This document shows positions 7,741 through 16,753 of a DNA stretch of 64,000 nt, piece after piece; the stretch's first letter is position 1, and the number at the start of each line of letters is the position of its first letter. Below the pieces are notes generated by a model, which worked only from the letters and a program-made list of their open reading frames with translations, did not search any database and was not told the DNA's origin. The position numbers and the translations under genes are program-made. Location of the stretch: contig JAGZJZ010000028.1 in NCBI GenBank assembly GCA_018365455.1, positions 1 through 64,000 on the forward strand. Direction: 5' to 3'. This stretch comes from Clostridiales bacterium (lineage in GTDB: Bacteria; Bacillota; Clostridia; Lachnospirales; Lachnospiraceae).

Positions 7741-8010
7741 TTGGGATTTGCAGAAACATTTAAGGCACTTTCCGATCCGGTCAGACGTGATATTCTCGTC
7801 ATGCTGAAAGAAGGCAAGATGTCTGCCGGTGAAATTGCTAAGAATTTTGAAATGACTGGTGCTACCGTTTCTTATCATTTATCACAGCTGAAAAAAGCGG
7901 GACTTGTCTATGAAAGCAAGTATAAAAACTATATTTATTACGAGCTGAATGTATCCGTTTTTGAAGAATTAATGCTGTGGATATCACAATTTAATGGAGG
8001 TAAAGGTTGA
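7741..8010 (+). CDS. sdpR: ArsR/SdpR-family autorepressor
   Basis: 89 residues. The start is TTG at 7741, fixed by a near-perfect AGGAGGTGATCC ribosome site. The product is a winged-helix ArsR-type repressor with the SdpR pattern FKALSDPVRRDILVMLKEG, MSAGEIAKNFEMTGATVSYH as helix-turn-helix, and the C-terminal YELNVSVFEELMLW. There are no metal-binding Cys pairs, which fits SdpR rather than a metal sensor. Two matching 24-bp operators flank its promoter, indicating autorepression. In the Bacillus model SdpR sits with SdpI, which sequesters it at the membrane. Here an SdpI gene follows but an IS110-type element of about 1.5 kb separates them. Confidence 0.85.
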   Translation: MGFAETFKALSDPVRRDILVMLKEGKMSAGEIAKNFEMTGATVSYHLSQLKKAGLVYESKYKNYIYYELNVSVFEELMLWISQFNGGKG

Positions 8011-8107
8011 AAAAGAATAGTAAAGATTATCCATTCCCATAAGGGCACGACAAACAAGCCATCTTTTGGTGGCCATTTAATAATTGAATATATAGCAAAG
8101 TTAAGGT

Positions 8108-9355
8108 TTATTCAGTAGCTGACTTGATTTTATATCCTTGAAACTGCGCCATTAGGATTGCCTGCTCAACTGTGATTTCACGATTGACAGGAAGAACATC
8201 ACTTTTTCGGTAAAGTTCACAATTATAGGGTTCCTTATTTTTTATCATGTTGTATAATGCTGTTAGAAGCATTCTCGCAATAGCGATGATAGCTTTCTTG
8301 TGACCGCGGCGTTTCCTTAGGCGAAGATAGCGGTTACGAATCTCAGGATGCTTTTCACTTTTGACCACAGAGTTGGCGCATTGCACCAGAAGAGGTTTGA
8401 TATAGCATCCGGCTTTGGATACCCGGACAGATTTTTTCTTCCCTGCACTTTCATGGTTGGTAGGAGTAAGACCTGCCCACGAACACAGGTGTTTCGCCGA
8501 AGGAAAAGCTTCCATATTGACGCCGATTTCAGAAATAATGCCTATGGCGGTAAAGGTGTTCTTAAAGGATGGAGCGGTTAGGATTAGGTCGAGTTCTTGC
8601 TGATAGGGACTGGCGAGCGCAAGAATCAGTTCTTCTAACTCTGCTTTCCGGGATTCAAGGTTTTCAAAGTGCTTCTTTATAACCTTTCATTTACCAGCCT
8701 GTTCGGGTGTGATAAATCCGTCAACGGCGAGCTCCAGTTCAGGAAGTTTTTTCTTCATGGAGCCATGAATTAAAGGTTCAATATCAAAAGAAGTATCTTG
8801 GGGATTTTCAAGAATCTTATCCAGAATCTTCAGAGAACTTTTGCCAAAAGTGTCCGAAACAACGGAGGCCAACTGAATGTTGGAGACCGTGAGACAGTTT
8901 TGGAGACGGTTCTTCTCACTGGACATGAAGCAGGTCAGTTTGTAACGATAGCGCATCAGGTCACGAAGCTGTCTGATATCGGCAGGGGGCATAAAGCTAC
9001 CGGCAACAAGATCATGCTTAAACAGGTCAGCAATCCATTTCGCATCTTTCTTGTCAGTTTTCTTTCCACGGATAGCCTTAACATATTTTGGATGAGCAAG
9101 GACAATGTTACAAACGTTTTCCAAAACGTTGTAGACAGGAATCCAATATTTACCGGTAGATTCCATGCAGACATCCTTGCAGTGATGGTCAAGCAGCCAC
9201 TGTAACAATTCCTTCAACCCTTGTGTAAAGGTTGAGAAACGATGGCGCTTGTAGGAGGTAACCCCCTGTTTGTTGGTGGAAGCGATGCAGGCAACGACAA
9301 AAGTCTTGTGAACATCAATGCCACAACAGATTTGATACACAATTTTTAAAGCCAT
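8108..9355 (-). pseudogene. IS110-type DEDD transposase, one nonsense codon
   Basis: The frame runs from ATG at 9355 to the stop at 8108, about 415 codons, interrupted only by a TGA at about codon 223 (after TPEQAGK). The N-terminal RuvC-like DEDD half shows CCGIDVHKTFVVACI, VCMESTGKYW and KKTDKKDAKWIADLF. The C-terminal Transposase_20 half shows LTAPSFKNTFTAIGIISEIG, HLCSWAGLTPTNHESAGKKK and SKAGCYIKPLLVQCA (with the serine region). After the TGA the frame continues without a shift, so one substitution separates it from an intact gene. Unless TGA is read through, the two halves are separate and inactive. Confidence 0.85.
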
Positions 9356-9600
9356 AGGGACTCCTTTCAGAACCAGTGTTCAATAGAATGATAGGGAGTA
9401 AACAGCATTGACTGAATGCTTAGGATTAAAACGAGAGTTGTTATAACAAAGATAAGGTTACGTGCTCGAGGCAAACTTATTTGTGCTTGAAAAAGCATTC
9501 TACACATATAAAAATACGGTCACCCGATAGTTCGGATAGCCCACTCACCTCCCCGTGATTTGTAGTGTACTGAATATCCCTATGGAAACTATTATAAAAA
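9356..9600 (-). ncRNA. Candidate bridge-RNA region of the IS110 element
   Basis: IS110-group elements encode a structured bridge RNA in the noncoding end upstream of the transposase. This element has about 245 noncoding bases there and less than 60 at the other end, which fits that layout. On the minus strand, CCGA-ACTA-TCGG and AGGTGAG/GGTGACC segments could form stem-loops. I cannot fold it by eye or assign the target and donor loops. Confidence 0.35.
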
Positions 9601-9673
9601 GAAAGCTGCAACAAGCCAACGTTTTTTCATAACGTTTTGTGCCTTGAGCAGCGCGAAAGGAATGGGTATAAAA

Positions 9674-10339
9674 ATGAATAACAGATTAGAGAAAAAAGAT
9701 AAGATCATTATGTGGATCACATCCATCATTTGTTTACTGCCGATAATTTTGTCTGCAGTAATTTATCAGGATTTGCCGGACCAGATTGCAGTCCATTGGA
9801 ATAATGCCGGGACTGTGGACGGATATCTTCCTAAGTCCATTGCCGCAATAGGACTGCCGATCCTCTTTCTGGCAGTGAATTTGTATTCAAAAATACGTTT
9901 ATTCGGTGATCCCAAAAAAGCCGCACATTCCGAAGCACTGAAACTATTAAGCATATGGCTGATTCCTCTGCTGGCTCTTATCATCGTTCCGGCTACCCTG
10001 TTTATCAGCATGGGACTAAATATTCCCATTGCATTAATTTCACTGGTCACAGCCGGCGGCCTTATGATTATCTGCGGCAATTATATTCCAAAGTGCAGGC
10101 GCAATTACACCATGGGTCTGAAATTACCCTGGACTTTACACAGTGATGACAACTGGAATAAAACACACCGTATGGCAGGAATCCTGTGGATATTAGGCGG
10201 CGTCATTATAATTATTTCCGCATTTTTGCTCTCGAATAATTTGATTTATGGAGTGTCGCTTACTATTACAGTTGCTATTGTTCTTGCTGTCGCCCCCGTA
10301 TTGTATTCTTTCATTTTATATAAGGGGCAGTGTAAATAA
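9674..10339 (+). CDS. sdpI: SdpI-family immunity/signal-relay membrane protein
   Basis: About 221 residues from ATG 9674 (MNNRLEKKDK); ATG 9662 and TTG 9644 are in frame and possible. An N-terminal DUF1648-type segment (IYQDLPDQIAVHWNNAGTVD, about residues 30-50) and several membrane helices lead to the SdpI domain (CGNYIPKCRRNYTMGLKLPW, then HSDDNWNKTHRMAG). SdpI protects against the SdpC toxin and captures SdpR at the membrane in Bacillus. No sdpABC toxin genes are near. The IS110 insertion lies between the repressor and this gene, so expression may now rely on readthrough or on a promoter in the element. Confidence 0.85.
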   Translation: MNNRLEKKDKIIMWITSIICLLPIILSAVIYQDLPDQIAVHWNNAGTVDGYLPKSIAAIGLPILFLAVNLYSKIRLFGDPKKAAHSEALKLLSIWLIPLLALIIVPATLFISMGLNIPIALISLVTAGGLMIICGNYIPKCRRNYTMGLKLPWTLHSDDNWNKTHRMAGILWILGGVIIIISAFLLSNNLIYGVSLTITVAIVLAVAPVLYSFILYKGQCK

Positions 10340-10354
10340 AATACCACCTTGCAC

Positions 10355-10399
10355 GGATGTAAACGGAGTCATTTAATTGGAATAACTCTGTTTACATCC
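10355..10399 (+). terminator. Terminator after sdpI
   Basis: GGATGTAAACGGAGT pairs with ACTCTGTTTACATCC (one G-T pair), followed by a T/A-rich tail. It ends the sdpI transcript 16 bases past the stop. Confidence 0.75.
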
Positions 10400-10460
10400 T
10401 ATAGCTTTATAGCTTTTAATTTTATTCTGTCATCAGATTTCGATTCTGATAAATCCACGT

Positions 10461-10481
10461 AAAATCAGCGGATCCCCGCTG
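10461..10481 (-). terminator. Terminator after cbiZ
   Basis: On the minus strand CAGCGG-GGAT-CCGCTG is followed by ATTTTACG, a few bases past the cbiZ stop. Confidence 0.6.
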
Positions 10482-10488
10482 CCATATA

Positions 10489-11565
10489 TCAGATTTCTTT
10501 TTGTGCCAGCCGCACCAGCCCATCCCGAAAATGACCGATCATTTCCGTTAAGTCTGCCTCGTCACCTTCCGGCTCCATCCCCATCATGTATAATAGCTGC
10601 TTTCCCGCCATCCATGCCTCTTTTTGACTAATCATTCCCCAGATAAGCTGATCCAGCAGGTGGGCATAAAGAGAAGTATAGGTAACCATCTTATCATCCC
10701 TGCATAGTACATGCAGCCGATGTGTATACTCCGCCCTGCTTAATTTATCTGGTATATTCATGTTATCATAAAGCTCCCATATCATATCTTCCGTAATCCC
10801 GAACCGGTCCATCCGGCAGATGATATGGTGCTGGGATTCCTGATTCATACCGCTTTGTAAAAACAGCGCCTCCCTGACTGCATCCATCACCACTTTCCCA
10901 ATATACTCTCCCAGCTTACAGTGCTTGCCGGCGTTGGTTAAGTGGGTTTCAGACTCAGCATTGCACACGATAATAGTTCCATCTGTCCCCGATCCGGTGG
11001 CTATTCCCATGGAATATCGGCTGGGCGCCAAAAGTTCCTGTAAAACAGCCGTTTTAGCTTCCGTACAGGTTACAAGCGCCCTGGCAATTGCATCCGTGGA
11101 AAGGTCGGCATCAACAAACAATATAATATTAATCGTTCCCGGTTTTACTTCATAAGAAACCCCGGACTTTTCATGCCACGTTGCAGGATCTCCCACCCGC
11201 CCGCCGTTTACACGGATACCTGCGGTCACTAAAGCCGTAACCGTAAAGTCTTCAAATGTCATTGACTTGATGGAAAGATTCTCCATATTTGCTGCGGTAT
11301 TCAATCCGGTAGCCTTTTTAGGGTCGATTCCCAGATCCTCTTTCGCTATAATATGCATATGCTCTTCATAGGTAGGTGCACGCAATGTGGATGCCATTCC
11401 GGCTCCCGGATTTCCGTCGTTGTTAAATACCGCGGTCAGGTCTGTTCGGTAACCGCCGTTGTTTGGTCCGGTACTCAATACCTTGCGTTTTCCTTTAAAA
11501 CAGATCACAACCGATTTTTTATAGCGGTAAACATCATCTTGTGAGGAAAGTTTATATATTTTCAT
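10489..11565 (-). CDS. cbiZ: Adenosylcobinamide amidohydrolase (CbiZ family)
   Basis: About 358 residues from ATG 11565 (MKIYKLSSQDD), preceded by GGGGTATGGA; an in-frame TTG lies 4 codons earlier. CbiZ removes the aminopropanol side chain of adenosylcobinamide so that salvaged corrinoids can be remodelled. Family marks are LSTGPNNGGYRTDLTAVFN, the TGLNTAANMENLSI region, VTALVTAGIRVNGGRVGDPA, INIILFVDADLSTDAIARAL and the glycine-rich YSMGIATGSGTDGTIIVC. The C-terminal about 130 residues form a helical extension seen in clostridial members. No B12 transporter is adjacent; a decayed frame overlaps the start from upstream. Confidence 0.85.
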   Translation of the reverse strand: MKIYKLSSQDDVYRYKKSVVICFKGKRKVLSTGPNNGGYRTDLTAVFNNDGNPGAGMASTLRAPTYEEHMHIIAKEDLGIDPKKATGLNTAANMENLSIKSMTFEDFTVTALVTAGIRVNGGRVGDPATWHEKSGVSYEVKPGTINIILFVDADLSTDAIARALVTCTEAKTAVLQELLAPSRYSMGIATGSGTDGTIIVCNAESETHLTNAGKHCKLGEYIGKVVMDAVREALFLQSGMNQESQHHIICRMDRFGITEDMIWELYDNMNIPDKLSRAEYTHRLHVLCRDDKMVTYTSLYAHLLDQLIWGMISQKEAWMAGKQLLYMMGMEPEGDEADLTEMIGHFRDGLVRLAQKEI

Positions 11566-11780
11566 TCCATACCCCAATTCTCAATACATGTGGCTGCACC
11601 TTAGAACTTGTATTACAATTACTTTCTGACAGTTGTACAACACACTGTTTATATGTTTCTGCAGACCCGGCAAATAATACTGTTTCATAGCAATTGGCAA
11701 TACCTCCCGCAATGATAATTCCCAAATACGCTAATGTATCCAGATTCGGTATCTATCTCCACATTTTATTGAGTACGTCC
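11552..11780 (-). pseudogene. Decayed ORF overlapping the cbiZ start
   Basis: A frame of about 64 codons lies between a TAG and a TAA at 11554-11552. It reads LDTLAYLGIIIAGGIANCYE, TVLFAGSAETYKQCVVQLSE, then SKVQPHVLRIGVWNENI, and extends upstream of the TAG as DVLNKMWR. It has coding-like composition but no start. I do not recognise it. It may be the tail of a gene once co-transcribed with cbiZ. The rest of 11781-11984 is AT-rich and gene-free. Confidence 0.4.
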
Positions 11781-11984
11781 TATAATTATGATAAATAATA
11801 TGATCGGCCTGGAAAATCTTTCTTGCCTGTGCATATAAATCATGCTAAGATGGTCTGTAATTTATGCTTATTTATTATATTTTGTAAACTGTAAAAATGA
11901 TTAATAAGCATATCTTTTTAATCTGAAAATGATATTTATTATAATTTTTCCAACAGAAAATGATTATTATCAACAGGAGGTGCC

Positions 11985-12842
11985 ATGATGAAGATTTATA
12001 TTGTAGATTCTTTTGCCAATGAATTATTTAAAGGTAATCAGGCAGGAGTCGTAATATTAGACAAAAAAGAGAGTTTTCCAAGTGACGAATTTATGACAAA
12101 CCTGGCAGCGGAATTGAAACATTCGGAGACGGCATTTGTCAAAAGAAAAAGCCATGAATTGTTTGAGATAAAATATTTTACTCCGGTAGGAGAAGTGGAT
12201 TTATGCGGACATGCCACGATTTCTTTATTTACTGTTTTGCGAGAGCAAAATGATATACAAACCGGAAACTATTGGGCTGATACCCTTGCCGGAAAATTAA
12301 AAATCTGCGTGAAAGATGACATGATATGGATGGATATCGGCAAAGCAGAACAAGAATACATATTTAAACCTGAAGAATGGAGTGCATTATATGATGCATT
12401 TGGTCTTCCGTTAGCGGCCAAAGGAGATTCTTTACAGCCGAAAATTATGAAGGCCGGGCTGCGTGACATCATGCTGCCAGTTGAGAATACCGACATATTA
12501 AATGGTGCAAAAATGGATTCCCAAAAAGTCCGTCTGCTCTCTAAAAAATATGACGTTATCGGAGTCCATATGTTCTGCATGAGTACGATGGAAGGAATAA
12601 CCGCTCACTGCAGAAATTTTGCACCGTTGTATAGCATTGAAGAAGAAGCTGCTACAGGCACCTCAAACAGCGGCTTAACCTTTTACCTGAAACAGTATGA
12701 CTTGATTGCCGAAAATGTGGTCAATACTTTTATCCAGGGTGAATCCATGAATAAGAAATCCTATATTTATACCAGGATTAACAAGGACCAAATCCAGGTT
12801 GGCGGCTATGCCCGGATCGCACTGGAATGTCAGTTTGCCTGA
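11985..12842 (+). CDS. PhzF-family isomerase-like protein
   Basis: 285 residues with a CAGGAGGTGCC ribosome site before ATG-ATG. PhzF-fold proteins are two-lobed enzymes of the diaminopimelate-epimerase superfamily. Conserved marks are FKGNQAGVVIL near the N-terminus, the catalytic-Glu segment LKHSETAFV (about residues 44-52), FTPVGEVDLCGHATI, and the C-terminal EEEAATGTSNSGL and FIQGESM. Most members have no known substrate. It is a single gene with a terminator overlapping its 3' end. Nothing nearby indicates phenazine synthesis. Confidence 0.85.
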   Translation: MMKIYIVDSFANELFKGNQAGVVILDKKESFPSDEFMTNLAAELKHSETAFVKRKSHELFEIKYFTPVGEVDLCGHATISLFTVLREQNDIQTGNYWADTLAGKLKICVKDDMIWMDIGKAEQEYIFKPEEWSALYDAFGLPLAAKGDSLQPKIMKAGLRDIMLPVENTDILNGAKMDSQKVRLLSKKYDVIGVHMFCMSTMEGITAHCRNFAPLYSIEEEAATGTSNSGLTFYLKQYDLIAENVVNTFIQGESMNKKSYIYTRINKDQIQVGGYARIALECQFA

Positions 12843-12872
12843 CAATACCATGGATGACATTCCAGTGCTTTT
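12819..12872 (+). terminator. Terminator overlapping the end of the PhzF-like gene
   Basis: GCACTGGAATGTC, inside the last codons, pairs perfectly with GACATTCCAGTGC downstream of the stop and is followed by TTTT. Confidence 0.75.
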
Positions 12873-12887
12873 GGGGCTGATAAAATG

Positions 12888-15176
12888 CTAAAGCATGGTT
12901 TCATCTTTTAATGCATCCACGATATCCGCCCTGCAAATTTTTCTGCCTGATATATAATACGCCACTCCAACTGTCACTATAATAAACATTGCCATTACGA
13001 AAAGAGGCATAACAGGCATAATTTTCAAGAAATCCCCGTATTTTAAATAAACAGAAAATATCACAAACAAAATGTTCAGGGGCAGACAGATGAGAAGCGG
13101 CTTCACGCTGATTATCAGGGCTTCCATAAATAAAATTTTCTTTACCCCCGCAGGCGTAAGACCGATAGATATATACCGGGCAAATTCACGTTTGCGCTGA
13201 TAGATACTTCCCAGTGTATTGGCAAATACATTGGCTAATCCTATAAATGCCAGCATCCCGCACAAAATCCCCATTATAATATTCAATCCTTTTCTGGACA
13301 TGGTATTATATGCTTCTTCTGATTTACGGTTTTCCAGCGTATAATCATACCCGCCTTTATCTAAAATCGTCGTAAGCTTACGTTCAATTTGCTCAATTTC
13401 CTGATCTGAGTCAGCCAGTATCCGAAAATATCGCTCATTTTCCCCAAAGTTATCGGAAAATGTCTGATAGAATTCGGCTGACATTATCTGCAAAAGAGAA
13501 AAATAATGATATTCTTCCCGAAGATTTGGAACCTGGTCCGTGTAGGTCCCTATTTTCATAGATAGGGTTTTCATTTCCTTTTTTGTTTGCAGCCTGTTTC
13601 CTTTATTTGTATCTTTATTTGTATCTCTATATGATACTTTTTCCGGCCCTTTTGATGCTTCTTTGTCCGGCAGCAGATCCAGAATCTGCCCATTCGTTTC
13701 TTTTATAAAAGGCAGAAACTCTCTGTTACGGAAATCACTGTGAATGTTATCCCAGATTCTGTTTACGGTAACGGCACCGCTTTCCATGGCCTGCGTATTC
13801 CCGATTCCATTTTCTTTGCAGTATAACTGAAAACTTTTATCATCCAGTATCACAATGGGAACGGGTACCAGGTACTTTTCTCCATCTTTTATAATCCCCA
13901 CATCCCCCAGTACATCAATACCCCCTATCGCATTCAGTTCAGCAGACAGCATGTTTTTATCAATCCAGGTATACGCTTGCGCCTTTCCATACGCTGCACA
14001 ATCTGAGACTTGTGGAATATTTCTGATCTCATTTAGCAGGAGATTCTCCTGTTCTTCTGCACCTTTATCTGTGCTATTTAGCGTAATCATCAGATCCCAG
14101 GCATCCTTATACCTTTCAAAATAGGACTGCTGAGTACTCATATCAGACAGAGTCATAAAGTTTAAGAAAAAGCTGAACATCAATATGGACAGGGTAAGGG
14201 AGATACTGGCAGTGCGAAAAGCTTTTCTTCTGGTATACAGCGATTTTCTCGCCAGTTCGCCTTCTATCCCAAACAGTTTAGAAAGCAAACGATATTTTTT
14301 TACTTTCTTGACCGGGGGTTCTGCTCCTCCGCAAATGGCTTCCAAAGGCATTACTTTACTTAATTTCTTCGCTGCCCTTGCAGATGCCGCATAAACAGTC
14401 AGCACACATACTGCAAATGTAACCAGTAATACCAATGGATGATAACTGAACTTGGCATCCGTCCGGTTGCTTATGTCTCCAATGACATTGGCAAATTTAA
14501 TGAAACCACAGTCTATCACGATTCCCAAAGCAATACCGGATAATATTGGCAGCAGGCTTAAGGCAAACGATTCCTGCATCAATGCAGTTCGTATCTGTTT
14601 TGGTGTCGCACCCACACTCTGGAGGATGCCGAGCTGATGCAATCTGGAATTCATGGTAATTCCAAATGCATTATAAATAATCATTGCCAGAGAAAAACAG
14701 GTAACGATCATAACAAATATGTAAAAAGTCATCAGTAATGGCGGATCCTTTTTTTCCTCTGGTGAATATATATAATATTGAGTGAGAAGCATATTATTGT
14801 ATTGCAAATCAATATCCTCCCCCTCATCCATTTCCATCTGATTAACAAGTTCCGGTAACTCCTGATAAACATTTTTGGGATTTTTTAAATATATTTCTGC
14901 ATAGGATTCCCCTTTTATATCCTGATGGAAAACTACTTTGTCTACATTGGGACTATTTTCTATTGTATTTATTTCCGCTGATGTTAGATTCCCTATCATT
15001 TTTCCATGCCATGCCCCGTCCTTAGACACTAGGCGGTCAATATTATCCGTCCACATATTATAGAAGATTGCACAGATTGCCGATATAAACACGGAGGAGA
15101 TCAGGACAGCTACCATAATGGAAATGCTTGCAGCCCTGTTATTTTTAATATAATTCTTTGAGTATACTTTCCACAT
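12888..15176 (-). CDS. FtsX-type ABC transporter permease (8 TM)
   Basis: 762 residues, start with a CAGGGGG ribosome site. It has the layout of MacB/VexC-like permeases: TM1 (about 17-40), an extracytoplasmic segment, a first FtsX core (about 155-290: FYIFVMIVTCFSLAMIIYNA, SVGATPKQIRTALMQES), an intracellular MPLEAICGG linker, a second TM near 325, a large external domain (about 345-630) and a second FtsX core (about 640-755). Such exporters handle peptides or lipids, often antimicrobial peptides. It is the last gene of a five-gene minus-strand set with two ATPases and a two-component system. Only one permease is present for two ATPases. Confidence 0.85.
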   Translation of the reverse strand: MWKVYSKNYIKNNRAASISIMVAVLISSVFISAICAIFYNMWTDNIDRLVSKDGAWHGKMIGNLTSAEINTIENSPNVDKVVFHQDIKGESYAEIYLKNPKNVYQELPELVNQMEMDEGEDIDLQYNNMLLTQYYIYSPEEKKDPPLLMTFYIFVMIVTCFSLAMIIYNAFGITMNSRLHQLGILQSVGATPKQIRTALMQESFALSLLPILSGIALGIVIDCGFIKFANVIGDISNRTDAKFSYHPLVLLVTFAVCVLTVYAASARAAKKLSKVMPLEAICGGAEPPVKKVKKYRLLSKLFGIEGELARKSLYTRRKAFRTASISLTLSILMFSFFLNFMTLSDMSTQQSYFERYKDAWDLMITLNSTDKGAEEQENLLLNEIRNIPQVSDCAAYGKAQAYTWIDKNMLSAELNAIGGIDVLGDVGIIKDGEKYLVPVPIVILDDKSFQLYCKENGIGNTQAMESGAVTVNRIWDNIHSDFRNREFLPFIKETNGQILDLLPDKEASKGPEKVSYRDTNKDTNKGNRLQTKKEMKTLSMKIGTYTDQVPNLREEYHYFSLLQIMSAEFYQTFSDNFGENERYFRILADSDQEIEQIERKLTTILDKGGYDYTLENRKSEEAYNTMSRKGLNIIMGILCGMLAFIGLANVFANTLGSIYQRKREFARYISIGLTPAGVKKILFMEALIISVKPLLICLPLNILFVIFSVYLKYGDFLKIMPVMPLFVMAMFIIVTVGVAYYISGRKICRADIVDALKDETML

Positions 15177-15193
15177 TTTTTCGTCCCCCTGAT

Positions 15194-15883
15194 TTATCGC
15201 GAGCTTTCCACCGGTTCATCAGACAGGATTTTTCCATCTCCGATTGTTATAATGCGGTCTGCCTCAAGTGCCACTTCCCGGTCATGTGTAATGATTAGTA
15301 TCGTCTGATCAAAGTTACGGTTAGAAAATTTTAATAATTCCATAATCTCTTCTGAATTCTTTTGATCCAGATTACCGGTTGGTTCATCAGCCAGTAAAAT
15401 AGCAGGGCGATACAATAAAGAACGGGCAATCGCCACTCTCTGCTGCTGTCCGCCGGATAACTTTCCCGGTAAAAATTTCATTTTGTCTTCAAGCCCCAGC
15501 GCCTCCACAATCTGATGAAAATAATTCATATCCGGTTTTTTCTTGTCCAGAAGTATAGGCAGCAGAATATTTTTCTCCACTGTCAGCGTAGGAATCAGAT
15601 TAAAAAACTGATAAATAAGCCCCACTTTTGTTCTTCTAAGAACTGCTGCCTTTGCCGCATCCAGTGAACTTATATCATCCCCATCTATCTGAATCTTTCC
15701 TTTCGTAGGCCGGTCAACTGCACCGATCAGATGCAGCAGTGTGGATTTGCCGGATCCTGACGAACCAACCACTGCAACAAATTCTCCTTTTTCTACGGTT
15801 AAATTAACATCTTTCAGCGCTGTAACCTGATTACTGTCCGAGCCATAAATTTTCGTCACTCCAACACAATTCACTATATCCAT
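15194..15883 (-). CDS. ABC transporter ATPase (LolD/MacB type), copy 2
   Basis: 229 residues with an AGGAGGTTTG ribosome site. Walker A VGSSGSGKSTLLHLIG, Q-loop YQFFNLIPTLTVEKN, signature LSGGQQQRVAIARSL, Walker B ILLADEPTGNLD and H-loop ILIITHDREVA are all intact. It ends 17 bases before the permease. It is a clear paralogue of the ATPase at 15928-16608 and probably the one serving the adjacent permease. Confidence 0.9.
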   Translation of the reverse strand: MDIVNCVGVTKIYGSDSNQVTALKDVNLTVEKGEFVAVVGSSGSGKSTLLHLIGAVDRPTKGKIQIDGDDISSLDAAKAAVLRRTKVGLIYQFFNLIPTLTVEKNILLPILLDKKKPDMNYFHQIVEALGLEDKMKFLPGKLSGGQQQRVAIARSLLYRPAILLADEPTGNLDQKNSEEIMELLKFSNRNFDQTILIITHDREVALEADRIITIGDGKILSDEPVESSR

Positions 15884-15927
15884 TTATCAAACCTCCTGTT
15901 ACGAACTGCTTGATCATCGCAAGTTCC

Positions 15928-16608
15928 TTAGTTTACCACCTTATCCGTCCTAACTTTACCATCACAGATTTCAATCAAATGCCCAGCCTGTAAGGCGATA
16001 CTCTCATCATGGGTAATCACAATAAGCGTTTGTTTATAATACTTATTAGAGTATTTCAGCAGTTCTACTATTTCCTGTCGGGTTACGCTGTCCAGATTTC
16101 CGGTTGGTTCATCTGCCAGAAGAAATGCAGGGGCATGGATCAGGGCACGTCCAATGGCTGCTTTTTGCTGCTGGCCCCCTGATAACTGCCGGGGCATTTG
16201 CTTTGCTGCTTTACTCAGCCCCAGAATTTCCAGAAGACCAGATAAATGTTCTTGGTTTACCCTGCGTCCATCCAGATGCAGAGGCAGTGTAATATTTTGT
16301 TCAACATTAAGAGTCGGGATCAGGTTATAAAACTGATAAACCAGACCAATCTGGCGCCGTCGGTAGATTGCCATTTCCCCAGCCGTTTTTAAAAAGATAT
16401 CTCTTCCATCCACGAAGATACTGCCCGATGTAGGTGTATCCACTCCCCCAAGTAAATGTAGCAATGTAGATTTCCCGGAACCGGACGGTCCGGTTATCGC
16501 CACAAATTCTCCTTTCTCTACCCGAAATGAAACGTCTCGCAGCGCGTGAATCTGATTATCTCCACTGCCATATATTTTGTTTAAATTTTCCACCCTTAAA
16601 ATTTCCAT
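15928..16608 (-). CDS. ABC transporter ATPase (LolD/MacB type), copy 1
   Basis: 226 residues with an AAGAGGTGCAGC ribosome site. All ATPase motifs are intact: Walker A TGPSGSGKSTLLHLLG, YQFYNLIPTLNVEQN, LSGGQQQKAAIGRAL, Walker B FLLADEPTGNLD and VITHDESIA. It is similar over its whole length to the second ATPase and probably arose by tandem duplication. No second permease follows. The two may form a heterodimer under one permease, or the permease of this copy was lost. Confidence 0.88.
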   Translation of the reverse strand: MEILRVENLNKIYGSGDNQIHALRDVSFRVEKGEFVAITGPSGSGKSTLLHLLGGVDTPTSGSIFVDGRDIFLKTAGEMAIYRRRQIGLVYQFYNLIPTLNVEQNITLPLHLDGRRVNQEHLSGLLEILGLSKAAKQMPRQLSGGQQQKAAIGRALIHAPAFLLADEPTGNLDSVTRQEIVELLKYSNKYYKQTLIVITHDESIALQAGHLIEICDGKVRTDKVVN

Positions 16609-16724
16609 GCTGCACCTCTTCCTGTGATTATTATAGCAAAATTAAGTGACTGTGCCGTGACTCTAAGATTACAAAACCGTCATATTCAACTGCCTTTCAT
16701 TATACAATACCTCCGGGTTACAGA

Positions 16725-16753
16725 CAAAAAAAGAAGGCTTTAAACAGCCCCCT
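16725..16753 (-). terminator. Terminator after the 16740-17747 kinase
   Basis: On the minus strand AAGGGGGCT pairs with AGCCTTCTT (two G-T pairs) and is followed by seven Ts. It overlaps the kinase stop codon and separates the two-component genes from the ABC genes, which probably have their own promoter near 16620-16680. Confidence 0.6.

Larger units (their letters stand above)
8053..9618 (-). mobile_element. IS110-family insertion element, inactive
   Basis: It contains a DEDD transposase frame with an in-frame stop and about 250 bases of noncoding DNA upstream of it. The boundaries are a guess from the direct repeat AACAAGCCA at 8053-8061 and 9610-9618. IS110 elements lack classical terminal inverted repeats, so ends cannot be fixed by eye. 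It lies between sdpR and sdpI. Confidence 0.55.

Noticed and set aside
2216..8687. Idea that TGA is a sense codon in this organism
   Set aside because: Only two in-frame TGAs were seen, in a small relic and a transposase, while intact genes such as sdpR and the YesN gene end at TGA.
8053..9618. Target-site duplication AACAAGCCA as proof of the element ends
   Set aside because: IS110-family elements normally make no target duplication; the repeat was kept only as a provisional boundary mark.
11600..11984. Cobalamin riboswitch upstream of cbiZ
   Set aside because: No B12-box GCCACTG or related conserved core is visible on the minus strand; GCCACATG alone is not enough.
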